DNA of 64,000 nt from Salipaludibacillus sp. LMS25 (GCF_024362805.1 NZ_CP093299.1:3008001-3072000), one strand, 5' to 3'. Shown: positions 45,834 to 55,400, numbered from the stretch's first letter. Made by a program: numbers and translations. The notes: generated by a model not told the origin, from the sequence alone.

Positions 45834-46237
45834 ATCATGGAACCTCCTAGATGTATAATAGACTTGGTGAAAGGGCGATGATGATGTACTGGCAACATCC
45901 AACAACTCATTATAGGCGTCTGTCACAAAGAAAAGACTAATACCATGACACGAATTGCCATCTATTAATCTTAAGCGAAGACAAATATGGGATAAATAGG
46001 TTTAAATAATTATTTTTCTAAAAAAATAATCATCTATTGGGCAATGAGTGTAATAAGAACGAGGTCTAACTACCTAGTTTTAACAAACGGATATTAGAAA
46101 GTATGAGGGAGGCAATGTATGTACTGCAAGAGGTAGGCAAATGCTTTGGGTACAGTTGAATAGCCTTATCATTGGTTTTAAGTGTAGCGATCAATTAGTG
46201 GGTGGTGTCACTAAATAATAGAATTGTCTTCTTCATC
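45834..46237. other. Gene-free stretch upstream of the protease operon
   Basis: No supported gene. It must contain the promoter of the minus-strand protease/DUF4328 operon, but no clear -35/-10 pair stands out. Confidence 0.35.
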
Positions 46238-46395
46238 TTTATCCCACTCTTAAGGGTCAGTAAAATCCCCACCTCAAAACTTAAGAAGGTCGAAACGTTT
46301 AGGTGGGGGATAAACGGCCCCTAAAGGTCCGATAAGTTAAACGAACAATCAGTGGGGATGAAGGAAAACGCCCATTGATTGAAGCTTAGCTTTAT
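46238..46395 (+). repeat. bcr1-like TTTAT-flanked repeat, subfamily A, full
   Basis: TTTATCCCACTCTTAAGGGT at the left, CCACCTCAAAACTTAAGAAG / AAACGTTTAGGTGGGGG inner stem, right hairpin CAATCAGTGGGG / CGCCCATTGATTG, and GAAGCTTAGCTTTAT at the right. Its terminal TTTAT is shared with a B copy that follows. Confidence 0.9.
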
Positions 46396-46513
46396 CATAG
46401 ATAACCTTTCGAAAAACTCCGTAAAAAGAAGAGATAAATCTATATAGGCGGGAGTAAACGGAAGCTAATGTCCTGATTCACTCACCTCTCAATGACTGAA
46501 TGGTCGTATTATT
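46391..46513 (+). repeat. bcr1-like repeat, subfamily B, in tandem with the A copy
   Basis: TTTATCATAGATAACCTTTC, AGATAAATCTATATAGGCGG, CTAATGTCCTGATTCACTC and a degraded right end GGTCGTATTAT. It starts at the TTTAT that ends the A copy, so one element inserted at, or recombined onto, the end of the other. Confidence 0.78.
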
Positions 46514-46670
46514 ATGGTTGAAATAGTGGTGTGATAATAGGAAGAAGATCACAAATTATAGGCTTAACGACGCAGTAAAACATCTTAATTTAACGACTAG
46601 ATGACAAGCCTTGTAACAGATCATGACACTCCTGGAGAAATTAAAGGGAGAATAGCCGATATTATGTTAA

Positions 46671-46684
46671 TGTAAATGTTTACA
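46671..46684 (+). promoter_or_regulatory. Candidate cre-like palindrome upstream of nupC
   Basis: TGTAAATGTTTACA is a near-perfect palindrome similar to catabolite-responsive elements, although the central CG is TG. CcpA control of nucleoside uptake is known in B. subtilis. Confidence 0.5.
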
Positions 46685-46717
46685 ATGGCCATATGTCTCT
46701 GCTATAGTTAGTAGTTG

Positions 46718-46729
46718 TCAGACGTCTGA
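46718..46729. promoter_or_regulatory. Candidate repressor operator upstream of nupC-deoC
   Basis: TCAGACGTCTGA is a perfect 12-bp palindrome inside TTGTCAGACGTCTGAACA, 29 bp before the start codon. The form suits a GntR- or DeoR-type repressor. No regulator gene is adjacent. Confidence 0.5.
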
Positions 46730-46757
46730 ACATAGAGAATAAAACTGAGGTGTTTAT

Positions 46758-48029
46758 ATGACTATTTTATGGGGATTACTTGGAATGACAGTTGTACTTG
46801 GAATCGCTTATCTACTCTCTAGTGATCGAAAAGCAATTAATTTACGCACAATTATCGGAGGTTTAGCGATTCAATTATTGTTTGCTTTTATCGTCCTTTA
46901 TTCTGAAACAGGAAGATGGATACTTGAACAATTTACCGGTCTCGTGAATCAAGTTATAGGCTTTGCGGGAGAGGGAATTAATTTTTTATTTGGCGGTTTG
47001 TTCGAAGTTGAAGGAGTTGGAGCAATATTTGCTTTTGAAGTTTTGCCGGTTGTCATTTTTTTCTCATCACTCATTTCTGTTTTATATTATTTAGGGATCA
47101 TGCAAAAAATAATTAATAGTATTGGAGGGGCCCTAGCAAAATTGCTCGGGACAAGCCGACCGGAATCTTTGTCGGCAGCGGCTAATATTTTTGTGGGGCA
47201 GACGGAAGCCCCACTTGTGGTGAAACCATTCTTACCACAGATGACGCGTTCAGAGCTATTTGCTGTTATGACAGGCGGTTTAGCTTCTGTAGCTGGATCT
47301 GTCCTTATCGGCTACTCGCTTTTAGGAATTCCGTTGGAGTATTTGTTGGCGGCGAGCTTTATGGCTGCTCCCTCAGGCTTAGTGTTAGCGAAGATTATGT
47401 TGCCGGAAACTGATCCACAAGCCACGTCTGATGAGCGAGAGTTTCAGATGGATGAAGATCAGGAATCATACAACGTGATCGATGCAGCGGCTCGAGGCGC
47501 AAGCACAGGTTTACAGCTAGCGTTAAATATCGGTGCGATGTTACTCGCCTTTATTGCCCTTATTGCCTTACTTAATGGTATACTTGGAGGCGTAGAAAAT
47601 GTCATCAATGGTTCTGTAAACTATATGTTAAGCCTGTTCGGTTCAGACTCGTCTATAAACATTCAAGGTCTGACATTAGAAAATATATTCGGTATTTTAT
47701 TTTCACCTTTAGCATTTGCTATCGGTGTACCGTGGTCAGAAGCGTTCCAAGCTGGGTCTTTTATTGGACAGAAATTGATCTTAAATGAATTTGTCGCTTA
47801 TGCAGCCTTTGCCCCTGAGATTGCCAGCTTAGATCCGAAAACGGTTCTCGTAGTCAGCTTTGCGTTATGTGGCTTTGCGAATGTCTCTTCACTCGGTATT
47901 TTGCTTGGGGGATTAGGGAAATTGGCACCGAGCCGTCGTGGCGATATCGCACAACTTGGTCTAAAAGCCGTAATGGCAGGCATGCTCGCGTCGTTATTAA
48001 ACGCCTCGATTGCGGGAATGTTTTTCTAG
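46758..48029 (+). CDS. nupC: Concentrative nucleoside transporter NupC
   Basis: 423-residue CNT family proton- or sodium-coupled nucleoside importer, normal length. Family segments: FVGQTEAPLVVKPFLPQMTRSELFAVMTGGLASVAGSV in parts (about 143-180), EFVAYAAFA and CGFANVSSLGILLGGLGKLAPSRR near the C-terminus. About nine to ten membrane helices. GAGGTG precedes the ATG. It lies upstream of deoC, so imported deoxynucleosides can be catabolised. Confidence 0.95.
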   Translation: MTILWGLLGMTVVLGIAYLLSSDRKAINLRTIIGGLAIQLLFAFIVLYSETGRWILEQFTGLVNQVIGFAGEGINFLFGGLFEVEGVGAIFAFEVLPVVIFFSSLISVLYYLGIMQKIINSIGGALAKLLGTSRPESLSAAANIFVGQTEAPLVVKPFLPQMTRSELFAVMTGGLASVAGSVLIGYSLLGIPLEYLLAASFMAAPSGLVLAKIMLPETDPQATSDEREFQMDEDQESYNVIDAAARGASTGLQLALNIGAMLLAFIALIALLNGILGGVENVINGSVNYMLSLFGSDSSINIQGLTLENIFGILFSPLAFAIGVPWSEAFQAGSFIGQKLILNEFVAYAAFAPEIASLDPKTVLVVSFALCGFANVSSLGILLGGLGKLAPSRRGDIAQLGLKAVMAGMLASLLNASIAGMFF

Positions 48030-48080
48030 TGAAATAAGTTGTCCTATAACCATATTTTAGAAAAAGAAAGGATGTTTAAC

Positions 48081-48752
48081 ATGAGTCAATCACTTGCATC
48101 ACTCATCGACCACACCCAATTAAAAGCTAACACACAAGAGGAGAAAATTATTTCTTTGTGTGAGGAAGCCAAGACATATCAGTTTGCGTCAGTTTGTGTC
48201 AATCCTGTTTGGGTAAAAAAGGCAGCTGAGCTACTGGCTAATAGCGGTGTGGATGTATGTACAGTCATTGGTTTCCCCCTTGGAGCAAGTACCCCTGAAA
48301 CGAAAGCATTCGAAACAAAAAACGCCATAGAAAATGGAGCCACTGAAGTGGACATGGTCATGAATATCGGCGCATTAAAGGACGGTAACGAGGCGTTAGT
48401 TGAAGCGGATATGCGGGCTGTTGTTGAAACAGCAAAAGGAAAGGCTCTAACGAAGGTCATTCTTGAAACATGTCTACTGACAGATGACGAAAAAGTACGT
48501 GCGTGCGAATTAGCGGTAAAAGCAGGGCTTGATTTCGTCAAAACGTCAACAGGCTTCTCCACAGGTAACGCAACCGTGGAAGATGTGGCGTTAATGCGTA
48601 AAACAGTGGGAGACAAAGCCGGCGTTAAAGCGTCGGGTGGCGTTCGCAACCTAGAGGACGCGCAGGCGATGGTACAAGCAGGAGCTAGTCGTATTGGCGC
48701 GAGCGCCGGTGTGAAAATTGTAAAAGGTGAACAGGCTGATAGCGACTATTAA
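48081..48752 (+). CDS. deoC: Deoxyribose-phosphate aldolase DeoC
   Basis: 223 residues. Cleaves 2-deoxyribose 5-phosphate to glyceraldehyde 3-phosphate and acetaldehyde. Motifs: [11 protein letters not shown] at the N-terminus, [23 protein letters not shown], the Schiff-base Lys in FVKTSTGF and VKASGGVR. I start at ATG 48081 after GAAAGGATG; the upstream in-frame start at 48039 has no site. B. subtilis has deoC-nupC-pdp with a deoR regulator; here the order is nupC-deoC and neither pdp nor deoR is adjacent. Confidence 0.95.
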   Translation: MSQSLASLIDHTQLKANTQEEKIISLCEEAKTYQFASVCVNPVWVKKAAELLANSGVDVCTVIGFPLGASTPETKAFETKNAIENGATEVDMVMNIGALKDGNEALVEADMRAVVETAKGKALTKVILETCLLTDDEKVRACELAVKAGLDFVKTSTGFSTGNATVEDVALMRKTVGDKAGVKASGGVRNLEDAQAMVQAGASRIGASAGVKIVKGEQADSDY

Positions 48753-48772
48753 ATAAGCACGGCGAAAAGGAT

Positions 48773-48797
48773 TGGGACACGTTCCAATCCTTTTTTA
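48773..48797 (+). terminator. Terminator after deoC
   Basis: AAAGGATTGG pairs with CCAATCCTTT around GACACGTT and is followed by TTTTAGT. Confidence 0.85.
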
Positions 48798-48896
48798 GTA
48801 TCGAATCAAGGGGATTCAGCAATACATCCCGATAATTCAGCAGTAACGTGACGAAATTCATCACCGTCCCCTTAAAATTCAGCGTCCCAATTTTCG

Positions 48897-49451
48897 TTAA
48901 AGGTCATAATGATTATTTCGTAAAGTGAATAATAATAAGGGAAACAGCATGCCGAGACTTAGGATGGTCAGTATCGTATAAATCAACGGTGATTGCGTAT
49001 ATTTTTGATAGATTCGAAAACTGACGATGACTAAAGCAATCATAAAGAGCGATGAAAAAGCTAAGTAATAAATTTCAGTGTATGTCCCATTATATGAGTC
49101 TGTAAAGAAAAAAAGAGGTAGTGTATTTAAAAGGGAAGTGACAGCTAACACGTTTGGTAGTGGCCGTTCCCAATGATGTAACTTTCGGTCTTTTAGTAGC
49201 ACACCGAGACAATAAAAATGAACAAAGGGGATAAATGCCAGCCACGACTTTTTATAGTTCTCCCTTTCTAGCAATCTTTGAAGGCCTAATGAACCTAAAA
49301 GGTACATGCCGACAATGACAAATAACTTAATTAAAAGTAGAATAATCAACATCAAGAAAACACTGATCATTGCTTTCAACATGGTATCCAACGCGTCTGC
49401 TAATGATTGAAAAACATTAATAGAACTTAAATGAAATGAAACATGTAACAT
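48897..49451 (-). CDS. Four-helix membrane protein, paralog 1
   Basis: 184 residues with four to five hydrophobic segments. Shared with the two paralogs below are a cytoplasmic loop (GLQRLLEREnykkSWLAFIPFVHFYCLGVLL) and the C-terminal YQKYTQSPLIYTILTILSLG / LLLFTLRNN. GAGGAG precedes the ATG by 8 bp. The family is unrecognised. It lies 14 bp after paralog 2 in one operon. Confidence 0.7.
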   Translation of the reverse strand: MLHVSFHLSSINVFQSLADALDTMLKAMISVFLMLIILLLIKLFVIVGMYLLGSLGLQRLLERENYKKSWLAFIPFVHFYCLGVLLKDRKLHHWERPLPNVLAVTSLLNTLPLFFFTDSYNGTYTEIYYLAFSSLFMIALVIVSFRIYQKYTQSPLIYTILTILSLGMLFPLLLFTLRNNHYDL

Positions 49452-49465
49452 GAAATAAACTCCTC

Positions 49466-49972
49466 TTAATGATTTGGGGGTAGTACAATGTCGACTTTAT
49501 CATTATTTCTAATTGCAAATAAAATAAAAGGTATTGCCATACCAAACGTCACAACACTTACAATAAGAAGTGGTACAGGACTATGGCTATATTTATTAAA
49601 AACTAAATATGAAACATATAAAACCAGACCATTAAAACAGAGAGAATAGAGCATCCCTATCCCTGGTACAAAGTGGATGACGAGATAGCCAATGGAACCG
49701 AGTAACAGCGTGAGTGGGATCGCCTGTATCCAGGATTTATCACTGTCATCTCGGGCTATTTCCCCGAATAAATAAAGATTCATAAACGGCACGAAGGCCA
49801 TCCATGCATTTTGCCGCCCTTCACGCACAGCCATTCTCCTAAGAGCAACTGCGCTTAAGATAAATAATACGAGGCCCACAACGAGTGAGATGATGAGAAT
49901 AATTAAAAACAAGTAAATAAGTATTTCAATGGTAGTTTGGCTATTTTGAAGCCCACGAAAAAGTGTGATCAT
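49466..49972 (-). CDS. Four-helix membrane protein, paralog 2
   Basis: 168 residues, four hydrophobic segments. The family loop is ALRRMAVREGRQNAWMAFVP then NLYLFGEIA; the C-terminus is NKYSHSPVPLLIVSVVTFG / ILFAIRNND. AAAGGG precedes the ATG. First gene of a two-gene minus-strand operon with paralog 1. Confidence 0.7.
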   Translation of the reverse strand: MITLFRGLQNSQTTIEILIYLFLIILIISLVVGLVLFILSAVALRRMAVREGRQNAWMAFVPFMNLYLFGEIARDDSDKSWIQAIPLTLLLGSIGYLVIHFVPGIGMLYSLCFNGLVLYVSYLVFNKYSHSPVPLLIVSVVTFGMAIPFILFAIRNNDKVDIVLPPNH

Positions 49973-50368
49973 AAGTCATGCCCTTTCTGAAAAAAGTTTT
50001 GTAGTCGTTGGATGATAAGTTATTCGCCCTTACACGAATTGACATAACTATGAAATTATCACCAATAGCTTGAACTGTCAATGGACTTTATACCTGGGAG
50101 AAGGGAAGGGGATCTTAAAAATTCCAAAGGGGTAGGTCTTTAAGACTGTATGAAAAACTGAAAAAAATGAAGCTAGAACATAACCTCGGATACCACTAGT
50201 TGTTATGGAGTTGGATGGGGAATAATGTTTTTGTAGCTGAGGAATCACTAGCATTGTATTAATGTATTTTCAATATACTTTAGGCAAAGAAAAAGTTCTT
50301 TTCCTCTAGTTTTGCGCGACTCACGGCCTTTATCACGTTTGAGTATCCAAGAATGGTGAGTCACCTTC

Positions 50369-50399
50369 AAAACTCCCACTGATTGAAGCTTAGCTTTAT
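50369..50399 (+). repeat. bcr1-like repeat fragment, subfamily A right end
   Basis: AAAACTCCCACTGATTG and AAGCTTAGCTTTAT are the last 31 bp of an A copy; no left part is visible. Confidence 0.75.
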
Positions 50400-50569
50400 A
50401 ATAAGTTGTGTGAAGGACACAACCTTGAATGATACGTTGTTCGCTAATTATAAATTACTTTACTGCAACTAAACATCGTACACCTTTAACGAAATGCATT
50501 TAAAACCTTTATTAAAAAACATTCCTTTTTTTAGTTAATTGTATTAAAATGTTAAACAGGAGGGATGAC

Positions 50570-50647
50570 ATGGAAATTGGCGGACCGCTTTTTTTTGGTT
50601 TGTTGGGATCGGTTGTACTTATCATTGTCATTGTTTATTTATTATTG
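50570..50647 (+). CDS. Possible 25-residue hydrophobic small protein
   Basis: The frame MEIGGPLFFGLLGSVVLIII-like (second half VLIIVIVYFY) follows AGGAGGGATGAC, an excellent ribosome binding site. It is one membrane helix. It is too short for homology judgement; could be a small membrane protein or a type I toxin-like peptide, or chance. Confidence 0.35.
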
Positions 50648-50927
50648 AGAAAGAAAAATAGGTAGAATTGTAGACCTACTCTATGACGGAACATCGTGAT
50701 AGAACACCCACGAATTTTAGAGTGACGTCATCATGAGACAAGGAAAAAACACCCCCATAGTCGTATATGAACTTAACGACAAATTGGAGGTGTTTTTAAA
50801 GGCTATTTTGCGTTTTACATGCATGTCGATGAGAGGCAAAGAGAATGTGAGGAATGAATTAGGGTTTTCATTCATGCAGTGAACTCGAAAAAGCGATTAA
50901 TAAGATAATAAATTATGGAAAACGACT

Positions 50928-50967
50928 AAAAAGGTTCCGAACATCAAAACGATGTTTAGAACCTTTT
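50928..50967. terminator. Long hairpin, probable terminator of paralog 3
   Basis: AAAAGGTTCCGAACATC pairs with GATGTTTAGAACCTTTT around AAAAC. On the minus strand it is followed by TAGTCGTTTTCC, on the plus by CACATG; it lies 55 bp past the end of the minus-strand gene. Confidence 0.7.
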
Positions 50968-51022
50968 CACATGATTTCACGCTAATTACGTTCCAGTCTC
51001 GATAGTACACTTACACATCTTC

Positions 51023-51517
51023 TTACGTTTGACTTAAGGACCGTTCGTTATTTCTAATAAAAAACATAATAACCGGAATACCTAAGCCAAAGGAAAAAAT
51101 ACTGGCTAGTAACAAAGGAAAAGGGTACCTTGTATACGTATCGTATAAAAGATGAGCCGTATAAAAAATGACGACTAAGCTGGCGATAATGATAAACTGT
51201 CCAAAAAAGGGGATAAGGTTGAAGACAATCACGCCAATACCTGCCCCTACTAGCAAATGAGGCAGGCTTTCTGCCCAGCTTTTACTACTTTGTCCTTTAA
51301 CGATTTGCCCCCATAAAAAAAGGTTTACAAAAGGAACAAATGCCCGCCATGTACTGTCGAAACCTTCACGTTTAGCAAGTCGCCGCAGCCCTAATCCCCC
51401 CAATATATAGATAACAATGACTCCGATACCAGAAAGTATGATAAAGCCCAATAATGAAAGAGCTCTCGCATGCTCTTCCGAACCATCAGACATTAACCCT
51501 GAAATCAATTCGATCAC
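51023..51517 (-). CDS. Four-helix membrane protein, paralog 3
   Basis: 164 residues from GTG 51517, preceded by AAAAGGACGTG; the longer frame from 51598 adds a polar N-terminus without a site. Four hydrophobic segments, the family loop GLRRLAKREGFDSTWRAFVP then NLFLWGQIV, and the C-terminus DTYTRYPFPLLLASIFSFG / IMFFIRNNE. Same family as 48897 and 49466 but in a separate unit. Confidence 0.68.
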   Translation of the reverse strand: MIELISGLMSDGSEEHARALSLLGFIILSGIGVIVIYILGGLGLRRLAKREGFDSTWRAFVPFVNLFLWGQIVKGQSSKSWAESLPHLLVGAGIGVIVFNLIPFFGQFIIIASLVVIFYTAHLLYDTYTRYPFPLLLASIFSFGLGIPVIMFFIRNNERSLSQT

Positions 51518-51598
51518 GCTGTTCACGTCCTTTTCTAATTTGCGAAGAGAGCATCCTCTACTTAATGTGACGTTATCACCAAAAGATTTCCGTGTCAA

Positions 51599-52055
51599 TA
51601 TGGCTCAATTAACCGAGACTGATAAAGAACGTCGTTCCTCGTGTCATAAAGGATCTATAAATAGTCACTTTGCAGTTTTCTAATATAAACAAGTTCGCCA
51701 ATATTTCCAATGAGAGCCCACCACGTAGCTTCTATGGGGAACCCTTTAGCGTTTTCGATGAACTGCTGCACGTTTGATTGCCGGTGCAGACATGAGCTTC
51801 TGTTGTGTCTGTACGCTATCGCCAGCAATACTGTGTCGCCTCGCTCGGTTTGGCGCTTAATCGCCTCATGTAACAGATGATGCAAAGTGTCAGGTACACC
51901 AGAAGAAGAGGCAGTAACACCGATATGAGCATGGGTCTTTAAGCCGCTTATAAAAAATATTAGTTTATCATATGTCGTGTTATAAACTTGTAAGGGGTAT
52001 AGCGGTTGATAGTTGAGATAACTAAAAAAGCAACTGTTATTGGGGGAGAAGAAAC
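51599..52055. other. Stretch without a supported gene
   Basis: A 156-codon minus-strand frame (51655-52125) runs here and under the maa pseudogene. Its end (TASSSGVPDTLHHLLHEAIK, ENAKGFPIEATWWALIGNIG) looks protein-like but has no ribosome binding site and no domain I recognise, so I do not call it. Confidence 0.3.
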
Positions 52056-52611
52056 ATGACTGAAAAGGAAAAATGTCAAGTGCGAGCTCTACCACCCTGA
52101 AGATCCTGAGCTTGTTAAGGGACACGCATTAGCCCGCCAATTGATACGTAAATTTAACGACACGCCAAAAAGGGAATGTGAGAATCGGACAATGAAATAA
52201 AAAAACTATTTGGTTCAACAGGTAGTGACAGCAACATCGAGTCCACTTTTCGGTGTGATTACGGCTATAACATCCACGTTGGCACCAATGGCTATGCTAA
52301 TTTTGATTGCTTAATTTTAGACGCATGTCCCGTGACGATTGACGATAACTGCATATTAGCACCAGGTGTCCATGTTTACACATCTACACACCTGCTTGAT
52401 TCGATTGAACGGCGATCTGGCTTGGAGTTTGGAAAACCAGTTACTATTGGTGACAACGTCTGGATTGGGGGGACGGGCTGTTATAAACCCAGGTGTGATG
52501 ATTGGCAATAATGCGGTCATTGCTTCAGGTGCCGTTGTGACGAAAGATGTGCCGATGAACACGGGCGTTGGTGGAAATCCTCCGAAGACGTTGAAAGTAA
52601 TTAAGCGTTAA
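52056..52611 (+). pseudogene. maa: Maltose O-acetyltransferase (Maa-like), frameshifted
   Basis: Left-handed beta-helix acetyltransferase of the Maa/NodL/LacA family. MTEKEK starts after GGGGGAGAAG; then frame changes separate [40 protein letters not shown] plus [36 protein letters not shown] with [11 protein letters not shown], and [20 protein letters not shown]. Shifts lie near 52085, 52195 and 52475. Total length matches the usual 184-190 residues, so decay is by point indels. The last 81 codons (52366-52611) are open but cannot form an enzyme. Confidence 0.92.
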
Positions 52612-52625
52612 AGGTAGCTAGACGA

Positions 52626-52667
52626 AAAACAGCATGGAGACAAGTGCCACTGTCTCCATGCTGTTTT
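52626..52667. terminator. Bidirectional terminator between maa remnant and SEC-C gene
   Basis: AAAACAGCATGGAGACA and its exact complement (17-bp stem) around AGTGCCAC, with A/T tracts on both sides. Confidence 0.88.
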
Positions 52668-52674
52668 GCTCGTT

Positions 52675-53697
52675 CTAGAGTCGTTCGGCTAAGTTTTTGT
52701 AGCGTGTGCCCACTGTGCCAGATGAGACACCATATAAATCTGCTACAGCTTTTTGTGAAAGCGCTGCGTCAGTCTGAAGGTGTTTACCGAGCCAATAATG
52801 TAAGGCAGCCGCATACGTTTCAGGCTTTTGAATACGCGGTTTTTCTCCTAGTGCATAAGTTATCCAACGGGCTTTTGTCTCTAGAAAAGCCAGGTAAGAC
52901 ACGTGTTGCCAATCGAGATTATCGTGCAATAATGTCAAGACAGCTTGGCTATTTTCCCCCAACTTGTTTTCATTGTGTAGTGCGTCGCCTTTTGCTACAA
53001 AGACGGCGATTGCATGAAGGACTTCAGGGAAGTGGCGATCAAATAGAGTGGCATCATCACTATGATTCTTTAAAGCACGTGTCATAGTCGGCCACATGTT
53101 AAGGAAATCTTCCGCTAAATTAGGAGGTACACCAAGAGCGTCATTGCCCAGTGCATGACCGTCAGGAGCTGGATATAAGTAGCCAATGACAGAATCATTT
53201 TCATGTAAATCCGCAGAAGCCGGTGTTTTTTCTAAAGTTAAAGCGTCTTTATTAAACGCATGCTCAATAACCATCGTTTTCTTGTCAGCATATGTCACAT
53301 TATAAAAAGCAGGCGTTAACGTCTCCCACTTCTGCAAAAAACGCTGAAAGCTCTCTGGATAAGTATGAGTGTAAGTCTCAATATAACTGGCTAGTACGGT
53401 TTTATTACCATCAAGTAAAGGGTAGCTAAAAAGTAGCCAGTGAAACATGAGTTGTGAGAAAACTTTTGCATCTTTCTCCGGTAGAATAGCGAAGCCTCCC
53501 ACATATTTTTCATAGACGGGCTGAAGCGCCTCATCGAATTGTTTACTATAATCAAAAATTCGTGGTAAAAGGTCATTAAATGCTTTTCGGTCATGATGAG
53601 AGAAAGCGGGAGCTGTTTGTACCTTTAGTAAACAGCATTTCTTATATTTTTTACCGCTGCCACACGGACACGGGGCATTACGTTTAATAGTTGCCAT
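52675..53697 (-). CDS. SEC-C zinc-motif protein with C-terminal HTH
   Basis: 340 residues. The N-terminal SEC-C motif APCPCGSGKKYKKCC (about 8-22) binds zinc through CxC...CC and is found in SecA and many accessory proteins. The long helical middle has no recognised domain. The C-terminus SQKAVADLYGVSSGTVGTRYKNL (about 312-334) looks like a helix-turn-helix of the same type as in YecA/YsxB-like proteins. Function unknown. The ATG at 53697 is preceded by GAGGTGAC. Confidence 0.75.
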   Translation of the reverse strand: MATIKRNAPCPCGSGKKYKKCCLLKVQTAPAFSHHDRKAFNDLLPRIFDYSKQFDEALQPVYEKYVGGFAILPEKDAKVFSQLMFHWLLFSYPLLDGNKTVLASYIETYTHTYPESFQRFLQKWETLTPAFYNVTYADKKTMVIEHAFNKDALTLEKTPASADLHENDSVIGYLYPAPDGHALGNDALGVPPNLAEDFLNMWPTMTRALKNHSDDATLFDRHFPEVLHAIAVFVAKGDALHNENKLGENSQAVLTLLHDNLDWQHVSYLAFLETKARWITYALGEKPRIQKPETYAAALHYWLGKHLQTDAALSQKAVADLYGVSSGTVGTRYKNLAERL

Positions 53698-53997
53698 TTT
53701 GTCACCTCATTAATAGTCATGAAATTACTCGGGATTTTAGAAATGTTTAATAGCGGGACATTAAACCTGTGATGTCATTCGCATAACATATGGAGGCTAT
53801 GTCGCACTACGTCAGCAAAACGATAGTTAGATGGTATCGTAATAAGGTATTGCGCTAATAAGTTTGTGTTCCCATATACATTATCGTCACAATCGCTAAA
53901 ATCTTAACTTATCTATCATATCAGTATCGCAGATTTTTTCAATAGGGAAGGTATGGTACAATCAAGTGCAGACAATTGATACGTGGAAAGGAACCGA

Positions 53998-55383
53998 ATG
54001 ATCATGAGTAAACGAGAGACACCAGTGAAGAAAAATGATATTCTTAGTGTCACATTTGAAGATATGACACACGACGGCGCAGGAGTAGCTAAAATAAATG
54101 GATTTCCGTTGTTTGTTAAGCGGGCGTTGCCTGGTGAAACAGCGGACGTGAAAGTAATCAATGTTAAGAAAAACTACGGGTTCGCTCGCATGATGACATT
54201 GAAGAAAGAAAGTGAGGCACGAGTAGACCCGCCCTGTCCAATTTTTAAACGATGTGGCGGATGTCAGCTCCAACATTTAAACTACGAAGGTCAGTTAGTC
54301 TATAAACAAAAGCAGGTGAAAGATGTACTAGCACGGATTGGTGGTCTAGGGGATGTCTTAGTCCACCCGACACTTGGAATGGCAGATCCGTGGCGCTATC
54401 GAAATAAAGCACAAGTACCGGTTGGAGAACAAGATGGCGAGCTCGTAGCAGGCTTCTATGCGGAACGAAGTCACCAAATTGTCGATATGCCGAACTGCGT
54501 CATCCAGCATGAGGACAATGATAAAGTCGTTCAGCTTGTGAAAAAATTAGCGAAGGACTACGGTATTCGAGGCTATGACGATCAGACGCACAAGGGCACA
54601 TTACGCCATGTGGTGACTCGCCATGCCAAACATACCGATCAGCTCATGGTAGTGCTCGTAACAAAAGGGAAAGAGCTACCGAACAAGAAAAACGTCGTCA
54701 CAGCATTGAAAGAGGCGCTTCCTAATTTAACCTCGGTCGTGCAAAATATTAACCCGAAGCGGACGAACGTGATTTTTGGTGATAAAACAGAGGTGCTCTG
54801 GGGAGAAGCCGTGATTTATGATACGATTGGCGATATTAAATTCGCCATCTCTGCCCGCTCCTTTTATCAAGTAAATCCTGACCAAACGAAAGTCCTTTAT
54901 GATAAAGCGCTAGAATACGCCCAACTCACTGGACGTGAAACGGTGATCGATGCGTATTGCGGCATTGGTACGATCAGTCTGTTTTTAGCGCAAAAAGCGA
55001 AGAAAGTGTACGGTGTGGAAATCGTTCCTGAAGCCATATCTGATGCTAAGCAAAACGCCAAACTCAATCATATTGCTAATGCTGAGTTTGTAGTAGGAGA
55101 AGCGGAACGAATAATGCCATGGTGGCAAGCGCAAGGCCTTAAGCCGGATGTTATCGTCGTAGACCCTCCGCGAAAAGGCTGTGACGAAGCCCTATTAGAA
55201 GCCATGACCGTTATGAAACCGACACGCATCGTCTACGTCTCCTGTAACCCGGCCACATTAGCCCGTGACCTAAAGTACCTCGAAGAACGGGGCTACACAA
55301 CGCAAGAAGTCCAGCCAGTGGACATGTTTCCGCAGACGGGGCATGTGGAGTGTGTGGCGTCACTTGTGAGAGAAGATATATAA
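53998..55383 (+). CDS. rlmD: 23S rRNA (uracil-5-)-methyltransferase RlmD-type
   Basis: 461 residues. An N-terminal TRAM domain ([20 protein letters not shown]) is followed by the iron-sulfur Cys cluster [15 protein letters not shown] with a fourth Cys in PNCVIQHED, the SAM domain [16 protein letters not shown], the NPPR-like [13 protein letters not shown] and the catalytic Cys in [17 protein letters not shown]-dependent uracil C5 methylation of 23S rRNA. B. subtilis RlmCD (YefA) is the nearest functional type. I start at ATG 53998 after GGAAAGGA; ATG 54004 is possible. Confidence 0.93.
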   Translation: MIMSKRETPVKKNDILSVTFEDMTHDGAGVAKINGFPLFVKRALPGETADVKVINVKKNYGFARMMTLKKESEARVDPPCPIFKRCGGCQLQHLNYEGQLVYKQKQVKDVLARIGGLGDVLVHPTLGMADPWRYRNKAQVPVGEQDGELVAGFYAERSHQIVDMPNCVIQHEDNDKVVQLVKKLAKDYGIRGYDDQTHKGTLRHVVTRHAKHTDQLMVVLVTKGKELPNKKNVVTALKEALPNLTSVVQNINPKRTNVIFGDKTEVLWGEAVIYDTIGDIKFAISARSFYQVNPDQTKVLYDKALEYAQLTGRETVIDAYCGIGTISLFLAQKAKKVYGVEIVPEAISDAKQNAKLNHIANAEFVVGEAERIMPWWQAQGLKPDVIVVDPPRKGCDEALLEAMTVMKPTRIVYVSCNPATLARDLKYLEERGYTTQEVQPVDMFPQTGHVECVASLVREDI

Positions 55384-55400
55384 CATTGCGAAAGTGAGTT

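Larger units (their letters stand above)
49973..51022. other. Gene-poor stretch with a small frame, a repeat fragment and hairpins
   Basis: It holds a bcr1-like right-end fragment (50369-50399), a 25-codon hydrophobic frame with a strong ribosome binding site (50570-50647), an inverted repeat AAAACACC / GGTGTTTTT (about 50743-50799) and a terminator (50928-50967). No larger gene was seen. Confidence 0.5.

Noticed and set aside
48179..48649. 156-codon minus-strand frame inside deoC
   Set aside because: Antisense shadow of deoC, with no initiation signal.
51655..52125. 156-codon minus-strand frame
   Set aside because: No ribosome binding site or recognisable domain, and part of it lies antisense to the clear maa pseudogene.
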